DNA from: Whitmania pigra
Taxonomy: Eukaryota > Annelida > Clitellata > Hirudinida > Haemopidae
Length of the DNA: 64,000 nucleotides
NCBI GenBank assembly: GCA_021613335.1
Contig: JAJTWR010000036.1
Span: 114,501 to 178,500, forward strand
Reading direction: 5' to 3'
Of the stretch, positions 50,703-63,565 are shown piece after piece. The notes beneath the pieces were generated by a model. It did no database searches. It saw only the letters and a list, made by a program, of their open reading frames with translations, and was not told the DNA's origin. The stretch's first letter is position 1, and each line of letters starts with the position of its first letter. The position numbers were made by a program, and so were the translations under genes.

Positions 50703-53700
50703 TCACCTGGCTAAACGTAGATTCTCAACAACTTTAGCGCCTCGGATTGATGGAACGCTGTCATCATCAACTTTGTAGGCTTCTGTTTCTCCCTTGGGTT
50801 TAATGCTCGCTTTGTGCTTCATAGACTTCAATGTCAGCTTGGCCTTTGTGCCTTTTCGTTTAACAGATCCTTTTGTAGGCAGATTCATGCTCATCCTTGA
50901 CTTGATGGTGGACTTTTGGTAATGTTGAATGGGTTTGTGCATTGAAATGGTGGAGGGCAAATATCTGTAAACCAGAATATGTGCCATTTTAGTTTCGAGA
51001 CGTTCCTCCTCTTTGTGGTCACGATCCAGGTCACCAAAGTTCTGTCCATTCAGCGAATCCTTCGAACAAAAGTCTTGTAGCATGGTAATCTGCAGTGCAA
51101 ATTTTTGTTTCCTGAGATGAAGAAAACATTGATTAAGAAATAGAATAAAATCATTCTTGCCTCATAAATTCCAGGAGCAACCACAACTCTCTCGTCGTCT
51201 TCGTAGTTTCTCACCTTGAGAATAAGTGCCCAGCACAAGGTCTTCATGTAATCGTAACTGGTCGTTCCATCTCCTCTTCCGGTAAAGAGAAGCAAAAGTG
51301 AAATGTACGAAGTGTGTCTTATCTTCCACGCAAGTTCTGTTTTATCGTCGCTTGCTTTGAGAAGTGATGGTTAAAAATTGTAAGAAAAAAAAAGCTTAGA
51401 AAATTACAAAACAAAGAAGTCTCCCTGAGTACCAGATTTGCTGAATCTGAGTAGAAGAAGGTCCATTAGACTGGAGCATCTATTAGAAACCTTGGCCTTC
51501 TCATCTCCATGTTTACCCTCAATATCGAGAGGATGTCGAGAGATTGGACGATCTCCAACCATGGCCTGTTTGCGGATGTGGCTTTTTGATGTATCCCTGC
51601 ACACTTCGTATATGATCTGCACGTATTTCAAGGCCACTTTCTGCGGCCAAGAAACCAATCCTAAAATATTCGGATTAAATGTACAAAGACAATCGGAAAT
51701 GTGACCGTTGAAAAAAAAGAAAGGGTTCTAAGAAAATATCTTGTCAATGACCTTCAGACCAAGCTGTGATTAGGGATTTGGGAAAAGTTAAATTAGTGTG
51801 ATTAGCACTTGAGTGTTGATAGTATGTAATGTCTTACTATGAACATAAATGTCAATAATTCCGACTCAATCGATGAAACAGTCACTAGTTAGGAATATAA
51901 AAATTGACGTGCTTTCAAAACTTTAATAAATCAAAGATGCATTAAAATTTTTTTTTGCATTTTAAACAAATTTTGTACCAGCCCACCTTTAATATCCTCT
52001 GATCCACTTGCCAAGAGCTGGAGCATGAGAAGAGCATATATGTTATCCTTGGCGGCATCTCCAACAATATCTAAAGCCAACGTCTGATCGATCCTTAATT
52101 GGAAAACGCAAACATTTATAAATAAATATTGTCGGTATTATTAAATAAATAAATATTGAGTATTAAATATTATACCAAATATCATGCTTCATATGTTTAC
52201 AGAGTTTTATCGACTGTTCGATGATGCTTTCGGAAGACGGCAAAGATTCAATCCGGCAGTCCTGCCATATTTGAAGGGCCAACCACACGCATCCTGAGAA
52301 AATGTCAACACTGCTGGAACGTCTCTTATTACTCAAGCGATGCATTACGATGCTCACGGACAAGCGAGAATCTGGACTAATCTTTAGCAAGGACTGCAAA
52401 CCAAATTGTGAAGAGCAAGTTAAATTCCACTAAGTTTCGACATGGACTTTTGATATTTTAATGATCCAACAAATTGGAATTAGTTTAGTCACAAAATATG
52501 AAATTAATAAAGTTCTAACGCCTTCAGGGCTGTATTTGATAATGTGGTTGCAGACGGCACATATATACCCGTGGAGCCACTCAATACTTGATAAGTTTTT
52601 GTAAAATACCTGAGCTGAGTGGAAATCTGAAAAGCGTTATATCTAAAATTCTTGATCGCTGCTCGTTAAAGGAGTTATTTAACTTGAAATTCCAAAAAAT
52701 CAGTCTTCAAATAAAATGAAATAAAATATATCTGCCACATCAAAATAGCATTTCATTAAAAAAGTACAAAAACATTCAAACGGAATACAAACTGGATCAC
52801 CTATAAAACACAACATTTCATTAAATAAAGCCATCTTCGACATCAACACGAACTTCTTAAATACACGGAAAGTCTGGCCTCGGCTTCATTCTGGTTAATG
52901 TCCCCCAAGTAAAGATGGACAAGGAGTCTCTTGAAGATCAGATATCCGACATAATAAAGGCCGATTTCAAACTTGCTTATTTTCGTGTCCAGCAGAACTT
53001 CAGTTTGTATAATGTAAAGAACGGTTGATGCTGCGTAGATTAGAGCATCAACATGGGATGGATGAAAGTCAGAGTGGTATAAGGAGGCACTCAAAGTTTG
53101 CAGTGCAACTGAAATAATGAATATCTAATTCAATTCATACATATTCATGCCATAAGGTCTTCTCAATCACACGATTTCACGGAATCAATGTTGAAGCTTA
53201 ATAATGTATGCAAATCAATTCATAACCATCGGCAGGAGGATGAACATTATTAAAAGTTTCGTTGATGGCATACCTATTTGAAGGTTACCCTTACACAGAA
53301 GCACTCCGCATAAATTTGACCACATCAAAGAATTTTTTTTAAGCTCAGACGCAGTATCTTCTGGAGGAACATATTTCTGATAGATAAAAATTAAAACCAG
53401 AAACTTTTGGAAATTGTATATATTTAAATTTTTTATTTATAACGAAGCTTCAAACATACGATCACTGTTTACATTTCATTTCGTTTAAACTTACTCATGA
53501 TTGACAATATATTTTCTAGTTTTATTGCACACATTTTACCTTTATTAAGCTGATCAAATTGAGCATAAGAAAATCAAATTTTGATTTTTCTATTCCATGG
53601 GCACTTTTGTTGTAATCGTCAATAAAATCACCGGTTATCAAGAATTGACTGAAACTGTATTAAGCAAAAATTACTACCAATTAAAGTCTTTAAATGATTC

Positions 53701-53942
53701 CTTTGAACGCGTATTAAAATGGCCTATTACTTTATCTAATTAAAATCTCTCTGATAATAATCCATCTTTAATAGTGCGAAATAGTTGCATAGCATAGTTT
53801 AAGCAAGAGCAAATGTTGAAACTCACTTCTTGTGCAATTGTTCTAATTGCGGAGAATGTAGAGCTTGCAATGTTTTAAAATTATGTTGATCAGAACGGTT
53901 CTGAGCTGCAAAAATATCCGCGAACGATGCCAAATGTGACAT
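50703..53942 (-). CDS. TMEM232: TMEM232 family protein
   Basis: About ten exons, with TGA at 50705-50703. The most telling exon (52850-53110) together with its neighbour reads MWSNLCGVLLCKGNLQI then ALQTLSASLYHSDFHPSHVD and EIGLYYVGYLIFKRLLV, which follows the human TMEM232 pattern (W..V..L..CKG.IQ..AL..LYASLDHASFD; EI....GYLVFLRL). Further matches are IDQTLALDIVGDAAKDNIYA, SWPQKVALKYVQIIYEVCRD, IRKQAMVGDRP, ELAWKIRHTSYISLLLL and RNYEDDERVVVAPGIYEA. In mice the family is linked to sperm flagellum and cilia function; the molecular role is little known. Despite the name, the protein looks like a helical-repeat solenoid rather than a clear membrane protein. The end is basic (KGSVKRKGTKAKLTLKSMK). 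The start is taken at MSHLASFADIF (53942); an in-frame ATG at 54011 would add 23 residues. Confidence 0.8.
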
Positions 53943-56522
53943 TTTCCACAATAACGAGTACACGTGACAATTTGTATCGCTCTTATAACTTCGATCTCTT
54001 CGTAGCAACACGCGTTTTCGTCAGCTCCAATGATTAAACAGTGTAGTTACGATTTCTACTTAAGCGTGTTTATTTGTTTAAATCGTGCAACATAAACTAA
54101 GCAAATATATTTTAATCATAAATAACTTAGTTTGAAAATGATCAACAATTAAAACAAACAAAATAATCAAACAAAATTTTTTAATAATATTGGAATGTAT
54201 TTTAAAATATATAAAAATTACGTAAAAATACAATAACAATTAGACTCAATATTTAAAAAAAATGGCACACTTAAAATTAAATCCACGAACGTCTGTAAAA
54301 ATAGTTTAAAAATTTCTGATGAAAACCTATGCTTTACAGTCCATACATAGTACGGGGTTTTAATTTTAGACCCCTCAGGATTCGGTAAGCCCCCACTCCC
54401 CGGAGGTATACCTGAAAGAAACCCTGGTCCTAAAAGACACCCCTGGTTTAGTTGAGATCAGTTTGTCAGTGGTATAACTTCATTAAAGCTGAACCATTGT
54501 TAAATTGTGAATCAATTAAAATCAAATAGTAGAAATATAAAATTTAATAATATTCAAATGCCGGAAAACTATATAATATATAAGTAATATTTTTCATATG
54601 TTCGCTAGAGGCAGTCTCAAATTACCTTATTGGAATTTATTGGAAGTCGCAACACCACATTATTTGGAACTTTAAGCGTCCATAATGACTCAAGTAGCGA
54701 ACTATTTGTTTCATTCTTTGTTGCAGTTTGTTTTTCTTTGGAGCGTAACCTCTAAAAGATATTTTTAAAATAATACTATCCTTCTAACCATTTAGACAAC
54801 ATTTGAGACACAATGCAAGAGATTTTAGAGTTCTAAAGATATTTAATTACATGCAAAAAAAAAACAAATCCACGAATCATCAATAATTATTTCGAGTTGA
54901 ATGTTAATCATAGTGATTTAACGTCCATTTCTGAAACTTTGTCTTCGCTTTGTAAGCTTAACTTTTTCAAAACTCTTTTAAATGGCTTATGTTAAGGCGA
55001 CTACATTTTTTTTACATTAAACCCAATATTGAAACAAAGACAAAAGTTCAAAATTCGAATGGTAGCCCATGCAAGCTGATCGTTCGTCTACTTGGATGCA
55101 GTTAGCTATCATCGAATTTTTACTTGTTGAATATATTTCAACCTAAATAAATATAATAAATGGCATAAAAATTATGCTAACTTAATATTGTATTTAAAAT
55201 TTATGTTGATTGAATAACAAAAATCATTTAAAATTATTGTGAATTGTTCCGCACTTGCCATCTGATAAAATATAATTACTGATAAATTGATACTGATAAC
55301 ATAGTTTACCAGGAATTAGTTAAAAATTAAATAATGGTCAACCGATGTGATCATAATCATCATCGATGTAATCATCTTCAAGGGTCAGGGAGTTGGATTT
55401 AGGGGCGGGTCATTTTAAAAGTCGTCTGCTGGGAGCCAATTAAGAAATGTTTGTGACACGGTGATGATAAACTTCTCTCAATTGTTTCATAAGCATCACT
55501 ATTATTTTGTAATAATCATCGTTTTAATTATATTATAACAAAAGTTAACAGATATTGGATTTGAAAATTATAATAAGTGTAACCTTAATTGATTTTCTTA
55601 AATAGTGCAAGTAACGTTAGACAACATGTGAAACTTCAAAAATGAATATTTAAAACAAATTATTTTAGGTTATTTGCCTCAAAATGTTGGTTTGATTAAA
55701 AAACAAGCAAGAAAAACTACATCTCATTTATTAATAATCAAATAATATTGTGATTGTTGTGCTCGATAATTGGGTTTTGTTAATACTATTATTATTGTTG
55801 TTGTTGTGGTGGTGGTTAATATTAATATTAATATAATTATTATGTGATTGATTATTACCTTATGCTAACATTGCAATTTGTTAGAATTATTATTAATTAT
55901 CATTTAGTTGAATAACATTGTTATCTTGTTATTATGACAGTGCTATTACATTTCTACCTCAAGACTAGCGTATTACTGAAGTATTCTTAAAGTGTATGCA
56001 ACAATGTGTTACGTAATTACTAGTTTCAAACAGGTGTCATAATTATTTACATCATTATAAGTATATATTATAGGTTCATGGTAAAGATAACGATGCAGAA
56101 TATAATTACTCTCGTAATTATGTGATTGGCGTGGCGGTGATGATGACAATGTCGATCGGTTCCATGTTTGAAGGAGCGAATTTCAAGGTTCATTAAATTA
56201 GTGGCAGTCACGCATGCTGGACAACCCCAATCCATGTCACATTTTCGAGGTCACAAAGTATCAGTTACGTGACCTTTCTTAATCCTATCTCTAACTTTTC
56301 AGCAACTAAAAGTTATAATAATAAGCTGATTGATTTATAATAAGATCATATTATTGTAATAATTGATTATTATGACCCATAATCATCACCATCATCATCT
56401 TTTTCGCGTAAAAACCGCGGGAACTATTTCTCCAATTCTGCCGACTTATCGGCATCTCGAGCTTGTTTGTTTAACGTGTTCCCATGACAACCGGGTCACA
56501 ACTCATGACCTCCGCGAGGTTG

Positions 56523-56530
56523 TGACGTCA
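56523..56530. promoter_or_regulatory. Perfect CRE palindrome TGACGTCA
   Basis: The eight-base palindrome TGACGTCA is the full CREB/ATF consensus and sits in a GC-richer patch about 1.2 kb upstream of the first Snail-gene exon. A single motif of this length can occur by chance, so its function is only a possibility. Confidence 0.35.
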
Positions 56531-56844
56531 CGACTTACAAGGAAAAACAAATAAGTGACCGGTAGAAACTTGTCGGCACTTTGTCGGAACATCTAGGAAT
56601 GATATACGAAGGTGGTTGTAAGTGGCGGAAACAATTCACGCTTCGTTGAGCAGGCAACACATGCTCTCTTCCACGCTTCTGTGATTTCCACGGATATGTG
56701 ACCATCCTACGCTAATCATGAGCTAGTATGAGGCAATGAGAAAATGGTCAATCTATGTGAACGATGATGCAGCATGAGCCTCTGCTGATATCTTAATCAT
56801 GAATTTCAATTTTCCGTTCCTTCGCAAAGTATGATCAAGTTCAA

Positions 56845-56945
56845 TCATCTAATCCGTCCGTCCAAATACCATCCATCCATTTTCTGTCCACATACAATCC
56901 ATCCATTTTGTCGTCTACCCATCCATCCACAAATTTTCCGTCCAT
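56845..56945. repeat. Decayed ATCC/GTCC tetranucleotide repeat
   Basis: Interrupted runs of CCATCCATCC and CCGTCCGTCC. It belongs to the same CCAT family as the intron repeat at 59.6 kb, but is older. Confidence 0.7.
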
Positions 56946-57743
56946 TAGTCATTGGATCGAGATAAAACTCGTACTCACCTGCAACAGCAACTGTTGATGA
57001 TGGTTTCAATGAAGCATCAGGTGCACAGTTAAATGTACGTCCGATGCACTGGAAGCATTAAACATCCTGATGGACTCTGACGAGCACCGGCAGCTGCTTT
57101 CCACTGGATATGCATCCACTCTGTGTCATTTCAGCCACCCATGCATTCTCCATTTCATCCTTCACGATCAAGACATCCGCAGAAGATGATTTGAAATTCT
57201 ACAACTCGTATCAATTGCTTCAAAAGATGTTCCAGAGTTATCATCAACTTGATTTTCATTTCAAATGCTGGATCAAACAATCAAACTTAGTACCAAATTG
57301 ACAAAAGAAATTGGTGCAAATACTTGCGTCTTAAGAGAAACTTAAGAGTATTACTATGAAAACGTGATGTTTTCAGCTTGGTGCCACTCGACATGGTCAA
57401 TTCTCCGAGAATTCTCATCTTAGACGCTTCTCGTAGCATGTTTTTCGTCTCGTGTCAGCATCTCCCACTTACAGTTGTTTTCTGTCATCATCAATGTCCA
57501 TGCAATTAAGTCATTTTGCAACTCAGTAAGATGACATTTCCCAATAAGTGCCCATTAACTCCTCGTCACTTTCCTTCGAACTGCCCAGATGTCGGTCAAT
57601 CGGGAGGCCTTACGTTCATTGGTTTATTTATTTTTAGCGGCCAATAGCAAGCAAGAACGAACGGGTAGGCGGATGCAGAGGAAGGGGCCATGTTGATTGG
57701 AGGAAAAGCAATAAAATAAAAGAAGCCACAACAGGCACTTTGT

Positions 57744-60700
57744 ATGATTACGCAAGTCAAAACAGTTGGAGTGAGGGATGGTGCTGTTGGTGAGTTTCCA
57801 CTCAGGAACTTCCAGTTCGCTGTGGATTGTGAACCTGACTTCATTGTAGGAAAATCAGCGATGTTGACGAACATTCGTATGGACCAAGAAACTTTCAACA
57901 ACTTCATTCAGCGGGAGAAAATATCTTCCGATGTTAAGCTCGAATCTCCGATGGCCATGCAACCAGGTGAGCGAGTTTTTCCGCGTATCTGTTGAATCGA
58001 TGCTCATTTATTTATTCACACCGTGCGGAAACTGGAGAGAGTTATTTCCTCTAATCGAATGTTGTTGCGAATCTTTTTGTTGTGCCTTCCAGCGACATCC
58101 GAGATGCGATTCGATGGAACTTCCCTGGTAAGGATGAGGTCTCCTTCCAAACTTCGGCGTTCTTTGTAATTCCCGAATGAGTGCAACTCCTTATAAACTC
58201 AAAAACAAACACTTCGTCCTTTTATTACATGAATTTGTCCTTTATTCAGTCCAATAAGAGAATTAGTTGATAATCATATCATGAATTGATGGACCTTAGG
58301 AAGTATTTCTTTCTAATAATTTAAATCTTTCTAATGTTTAAAAAAATGTTCACTTCTCGTCAAGTAGTTCTTAAAGTAAATGTCGGAAACCCCTAAAACC
58401 TTGCAACGGAAGAACACTGCTTGGTAGTAGTGATTTATTCAAGTTCTCAGCATAATCTGATGAATAGGACAAAAATGAAGTATATACTGAACATATAATG
58501 AATAATTTATTAATAATTGATGAACATTATGAAGTTTTAACTTGTTATAAATTTTAAGTCCCAAAGTTGTATAACTCTCTAGATAAGCTGTATTAATCAA
58601 ATAAATTACTTTCAATTGTTACCTCATGAAAGATTTTCAAAGTTAAAGGTGAAAATTAAAAGCTAAAAGTGAACCAATTAGTGGCTTTTAAACCGGAATC
58701 AAAGATGGATGGGAGGTGGTTTAATCTGAAAATTAGAGCCCCAACGCCAGCCAATGAGTGCCCGAGGCTATGATCACGTGGTTGTACTCCGCATGTGTCG
58801 TGTTTTGAAGGGCAGTGAGTAATGACCTCAACTAACTCCATAAGTAGCGAATTTATAACATTTAAAACCATATTTACATCTGCTTGATAAATTATTCAAT
58901 TTTATAATATCATTTACTACAATATTTAATTTATACATAAATGATGATGGGGACGACGACGATGACGATGTCGACTTGATTATGAATATTTTTGATTGCC
59001 TCCATCAGATTCAAGGCTCGATGTATTTGAAATATTTCTTATTATTTCATTTATAGGAGCGCTACTGCATTTAAACTGAAAATGTGGACTTGTCAAACTG
59101 ACAATATTATAGTATCCAACGATAAATATATAAGAATTAATTTAAAAAATAGTTATTATTTGTAAGTGTTAACATTTAAAATATTTTATTGGAATCTATT
59201 TGTTTAAAATGAAAAACTGTAATGTGAGGTCTTATTGTGAGGTAAAGATTGCATTTGGTTGTCTGGATGGATGAATAAATTATTTGTGTAATGATTAAGT
59301 ATATTGTTATTAATTTTATTTATTATTGTTGGTATGACATAGTAATTATAAATATTTTAGAAATTTAATTTTACAGAGATTGTTTTTAGAATTGGATGTT
59401 GTCTGAAATGTTAAATACCTCAGAATCACGTGCTTCTCAATGGAGTCGGTATTATTGGCTGTAATCTTCTCAAAATACGCTCATGATGACGATGAACCTG
59501 TTGGTGCTGCTCATCAATTTTGTTCTACGTGTTTCATTCCACTATTTTCCATCCATCCATCCTTCCTTTCTTTCTTTCTTTCTTCCTTCCATCCATCCAT
59601 CCATCCATTCATCCACCCATCCATCCATCCATCCATCCATCCATCCATCCATCCATCCATCCATCCATCCATCCATCCATCATCCATCCATCCATCCATC
59701 CATCCATCCATCCATCCATCCATCCATCCATCCATCCATCCATCCATCCATCCATCCATCCATACATCCATCCATCCATCCATCCACCCATTTACCATTT
59801 CAGCAGCTGAAATTAATTTTAGATATTCTGTGGTCCAAGGAGAAAGAACTGAAAATGCACAGGACAACGCAATCCGAATTCAAGTTGAGCTCCCAATTTG
59901 ACAGAGGTCACCAACCGCTCGTCAACTCCATCAACTTCTTTCTTCCATTGGAAGGAAGCCCGACTTATTCTCTACCCCATCAACCCATCAACTCAAACAA
60001 AGATATTTACCCACTCGGTCAACCATCCCCTTACTTGCTCCAAGGCTCCCATCACACGATTTGTCCACCACTCTGGTCCCTGTTCAACCTGTACACGAGT
60101 TGGTGCTCCAATAGACACCTGGAAGAGTTACAGTGGAGGAAGGAAAAGCATTTCAAAAACATCGGAGAATTGTCTGAAAGTTTTTGTTCTGGAACTCAGG
60201 AATGCCAAGATGAATCGGTTTCCAGCTCCAATCACACTAATCGTAAATCTCGCTTAGGAAAATCTGTTGCCCATCATGGCGATTGTAAGCAGAATGCAAC
60301 AAAAACAAAAGTTTTTGACGATGACCGCCGCAAGTCCTCTACCCACAGCGTATGGAATGGTGAGGGCTTTCCTGATATCAGAAACGAATCACAGAAGAAA
60401 GAAGAAGGAAGGAGAGATAAGGCAAAACCAGTCAACTGGATGCTTCCGGACGAGGAAAAAGATATTAAAAGCAGACAAACTGAGAAGCCATCGAATCCAT
60501 ACTCATCACAAACGACTTTCAACTCTGCACCACTTGCGTTCACGACATCCATCAGCTCGTCCTTTCGTTCTGAATCCGACTTTGACTCCATGTCAAAGAG
60601 TTTGTTGTTTCAATTTCCTCGAAACCCGTTCACACATCATCCTATGATGAATCATTCCTATTCATCTATATCTGGTGCCAAAGTACCTACTTCTTTGTTT

Positions 60701-61315
60701 GGCTCCCCATCCATAAGACCTGAATTTCCCAATTATTTCTTGCCAGCAACTGATGATCAGCTGAACAGATCTCCAAAAGATGTCACAAATTCCTACTCGA
60801 GCGGCGAATCGACCCGTGAAGAGTCAGTTGATTCGAGTCACCGACAAAAACTTAAATCGAATTCTGTCAAAATGGAACCACCTCCGAGATTCCAGTGTGA
60901 TGCGTGCCAAAAGATCTACTCCACCTTCAACGGACTAACAAAGCACAAAGAGTTCCATTGCTCGACTTATGTGAAGAAGCAGTTTCTGTGCCCTCACTGC
61001 GAGTGCAAGTCCTATGCCAGTTTAGGAGCCCTTAAGATGCACATTCGTACCCATACGCTTCCATGCAAGTGCAAGCTCTGTGGCAAGGCCTTTTCTCGAC
61101 CCTGGCTGCTTCAAGGTCATCTTCGTACTCACACCGGAGAAAGACCTTTCGAGTGTAGCCACTGCTCCAGAGCTTTTGCAGACAGGAGTAATTTGAGGGC
61201 GCATTTGCAGACTCATTGCGAAGTCAAGAGGTACAACTGCCAGACTTGCCAGAAATCTTTTTCTAGGATGTCTCTGCTCATAAAGCACAGGGAAAGTCAG
61301 GCGTGTTCATCGTGA
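57744..61315 (+). CDS. Snail-family C2H2 zinc-finger transcription factor
   Basis: Exon 59804-61315 (503 codons plus stop) is certain. Exons 57744-57966 and 58093-58127 are proposed because they have good splice sites (CAG|GTGAGC, TTCCAG, CTG|GTAAGG) and join in frame, giving 589 aa. The last 140 residues hold five fingers with the Snail hallmark spacing: [19 protein letters not shown]; a second with [57 protein letters not shown]; and a final C2HC finger, [14 protein letters not shown]. Snail proteins bind E-boxes (CAGGTG) and repress epithelial genes. The region before the fingers is long, Ser/Pro/His-rich and unconserved. No N-terminal SNAG motif (MPRSF-like) was seen, so the true first exon may be missing or the motif lost. 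Reading straight through the repeat before 59804 would wrongly add a His-Pro-Ser-Ile tract. Confidence 0.85.
59549..59792. repeat. Long (CCAT)n microsatellite in the Snail-gene intron
   Basis: About 245 bases, first CCAT/CTTT mixed and then almost pure CCAT units with single interruptions (CATCATCC at 59680, CATACATC at 59760). It ends 12 bases before the acceptor TTTCAG of the zinc-finger exon. Because the unit is four bases, every frame reads the same Ser-Ile-His-Pro cycle (Met-Asp-Gly-Trp on the other strand), which explains several long false open frames. Confidence 0.95.
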
Positions 61316-62371
61316 AGATGATTGAGTGAAGTTGGATGTGTTGAAACAAATTTAAGATGGACATGCTTTCATTCATGTATTCATCATACTAGCTATTTAA
61401 CGGCCGGAATTTCCGCCGTGTTTGAAGTTCGTATTTTCAGTGCTTGACGTGGTAGTGCTACTTGCCTGAGTGAGGTTGTTGATTAAATGGATTCCAATAA
61501 AGCCTTTAATTTTTTTTGTTCAATGAAGTTCCAATTTTAGCGTTTTAAGCTTTACCATCAAATCTGGCGTTTTATTATCTCTTGAATATGATTTTGAAGA
61601 AATGAAGAGAATGTTACAAAAATGAAAATCCATATTTTGTTTTTGACACTTAAAATAAAAATTAAAACTTACTAGAGTTAGGATATTTTCCTAAATTTGA
61701 TCAAAATCCGGACGTTTTATGATTTTAACGCTCCAAGGAAAATCGTGTGAATTTCTGATCAAATCTCTTCAAGTCATAATTTATTTGAATTTAGAAACTT
61801 ATTTAGGAGTTTTCACCAAATCAATGGGTTTTGATCACGCAGTGGGTTCAATTTTATTGTTAAATCGCTTTCAAGGCTGAAACCTTATTTTTCCTCTCCC
61901 AAAACTATTCCATCTACTTGGAAACAGTAATTTACTATAATTACTACTTTTTAATTCAAATATACCAAGCGCTGCAACATTATTTGCTAAAATTCATACT
62001 TTGAAAATCTTAGCCGCGGCAGTTTTTCTCAGACTTTCAGAAATAACTAGAAGAGAGATGAAGCGACAGAGAGCGTAGAAGAGTTGCGTATTTGTTTTAT
62101 TTGCGATGGAAGAACAGGTGATCTCACGGTTTCCTGCTACGTCATCAGCACCTGATTGCTTTGAAATCCACGGCGTGAGAATAAAGTGCATTGTTACTTC
62201 GTGGCTAAGAGAGGCTTAGAAAGCTAATCTGGTGAACCTGCTAATCGTCAAGAGAAAAATGAGATCAATAATCTATGAATTCAACTATGAAATAGTTAAC
62301 TTGACATTTGCCATTTGATGCATGGTAATATTTTCATACTCTTAATGATGCAATGATGAAAGTAATGATGC
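61316..62371. other. Region downstream of the Snail-family gene
   Basis: Contains the likely 3' untranslated region (AATAAA near 61497) and AT-rich spacer. A short CCGG-containing block at about 61388-61430 (ACTAGCTATTTAACGGCC) recalls transposon-end debris. No gene was seen. Confidence 0.4.
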
Positions 62372-63064
62372 TTGGATGATTCGGACAGCAGAGCTATTTA
62401 TAGACATACATTTCCTCGAGGTCTAAATGACTTAATGAACGAGGTATCAGCGAGAGGAAAAAGAAATATGGCTCCCTTATTTCTACCAGACTATCCCGAT
62501 ATAGACCGCTCCGCCTTTGTTTTGCAAAAGAGGCCGACAAAAAGGCCCGATCAAACGAGCCGATGGCTACAGATGCACAAAAATGCAACACGTTTGAATT
62601 GCTTGTAAGGGACGACCTTCGTCGCAGAGGGATTTTCCAACTACGCCGATGATGGATGAACCCGAACCATTTACACCTCCCCCTACACCTGGCCCCATCA
62701 ACTTCTTCAGCCTCTCATAGATCTTAATTTGTTTCCCCCAAAACACTTCACGATCTCCAAATTACCGAAAAGATCAACAATCATCTTTCGTGTAGGACAA
62801 GCGAGATGAAAGAGTATTTCTTTCCCAAGCCTGGGGAGGGGCGGGTCGAGACAAACATAAATGATTTATGGACGAACAAACCACGCCGGATTATTTGGTC
62901 CTGCATCGACAACCCGATATTTCGGAACCTGTCAGGAAAACATCATAAATCCAACAGGCTCGCCATATTCAGGCGCAGGTCTAGTAAACATCCAAATGCA
63001 TGATATAGAGCTACTCTTCACATCGTTCAACATACGACCGTCTGGAAAGCCTCTTCCTTCTTAA
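62372..63064 (+). other. Possible coding exons of an unrecognised gene
   Basis: GC content rises sharply compared with the flanks. Three overlapping stretches look protein-like: 62372-62608 (KRNMAPLFLPDYPDIDRSAF), about 62590-62720 (a Pro-rich end, EPEPFTPPPTPGP), and 62861-63064 (NHAGLFGPAS, GSPYSGAGLVNIQ). They are in different frames, so splicing is needed; a GTAAGG donor at about 62605 may be one junction. No family was recognised. The exons could belong with the better-bounded exon at 63195-63443. Confidence 0.3.
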
Positions 63065-63194
63065 GGATGGATGTCGGGAAACAAAGCATTTAAATTCCAC
63101 CCGTCACAAATTCCACAAACCGTTCTTTGAGTCGTAAAAAAATTAAGACAAAATTTATGGTTTGTTGTAAAAATAAGAAATATTATTCTTGCAG

Positions 63195-63443
63195 CCTGGA
63201 GTTCCTACTAAGAGTGAATTTGACAAACAGATCACGACCTGGCACACAAGAGTGGCCAAGAATGACTCTGTTCAAAGAGCGGACTCAGAATTCATATATG
63301 CTCCTAAAATCACTAGAAACAACACCTGGAATGCAACATGCATCAAAGCCACGTCCAAAATTGTTGCACTCCTTTCCTTAAAAAGCGGATCCCAGCGTAC
63401 AATCAACATGATGAGATATGAGGTGCAAACAATATTCGTCTAA
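63195..63443 (+). CDS. Terminal exon of an unrecognised protein
   Basis: Bounded on the left by a textbook acceptor (TATTATTCTTGCAG) and on the right by TAA at 63441-63443. The frame reads PGVPTKSEFDKQITTWHTRV, AKNDSVQRADSEFIYAPKI and so on to MMRYEVQTIFV, about 82 residues, basic and polar with an even composition. No domain was recognised. Its upstream exons probably lie in 62372-63064. It is convergent with the gene at the right edge. Confidence 0.4.
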   Translation, partial: PGVPTKSEFDKQITTWHTRVAKNDSVQRADSEFIYAPKITRNNTWNATCIKATSKIVALLSLKSGSQRTINMMRYEVQTIFV

Positions 63444-63565
63444 ACGGATTTGAATAAACAAAGAACAAATTTGAAAAAACATCAAAATCATGTCACGACA
63501 CAAAATACAATCTGTCCGAATCAAACCTACGAGTACAATGTATTTAGTCACAAGCACCGATCTGC

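Larger units (their letters stand above)
54012..57743. other. Long spacer upstream of the Snail-family gene
   Basis: A 3.7-kb gene-free region, AT-rich to about 56.3 kb and then more GC-rich to 57.7 kb. A regulatory role for the developmental gene downstream is plausible but unproven. Contents seen: TTG/GTG simple repeat and ATTAAT runs near 55785-55850, and a decayed ATCC repeat at 56845-56945. The palindrome-like TGTGACGTCACGA at 56520-56532 contains a perfect TGACGTCA CRE. Confidence 0.4.

Noticed and set aside
56363..56554. His-rich plus-strand frame starting MIIMTHNHHHHH
   Set aside because: It is a short CATCAT simple repeat at the start of a non-coding region.
59440..59803. Long open frames with Ser-Ile-His-Pro repeats fused to the zinc fingers
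   Set aside because: They are a CCAT microsatellite open in all frames. An acceptor at 59801-59803 marks the real exon start.
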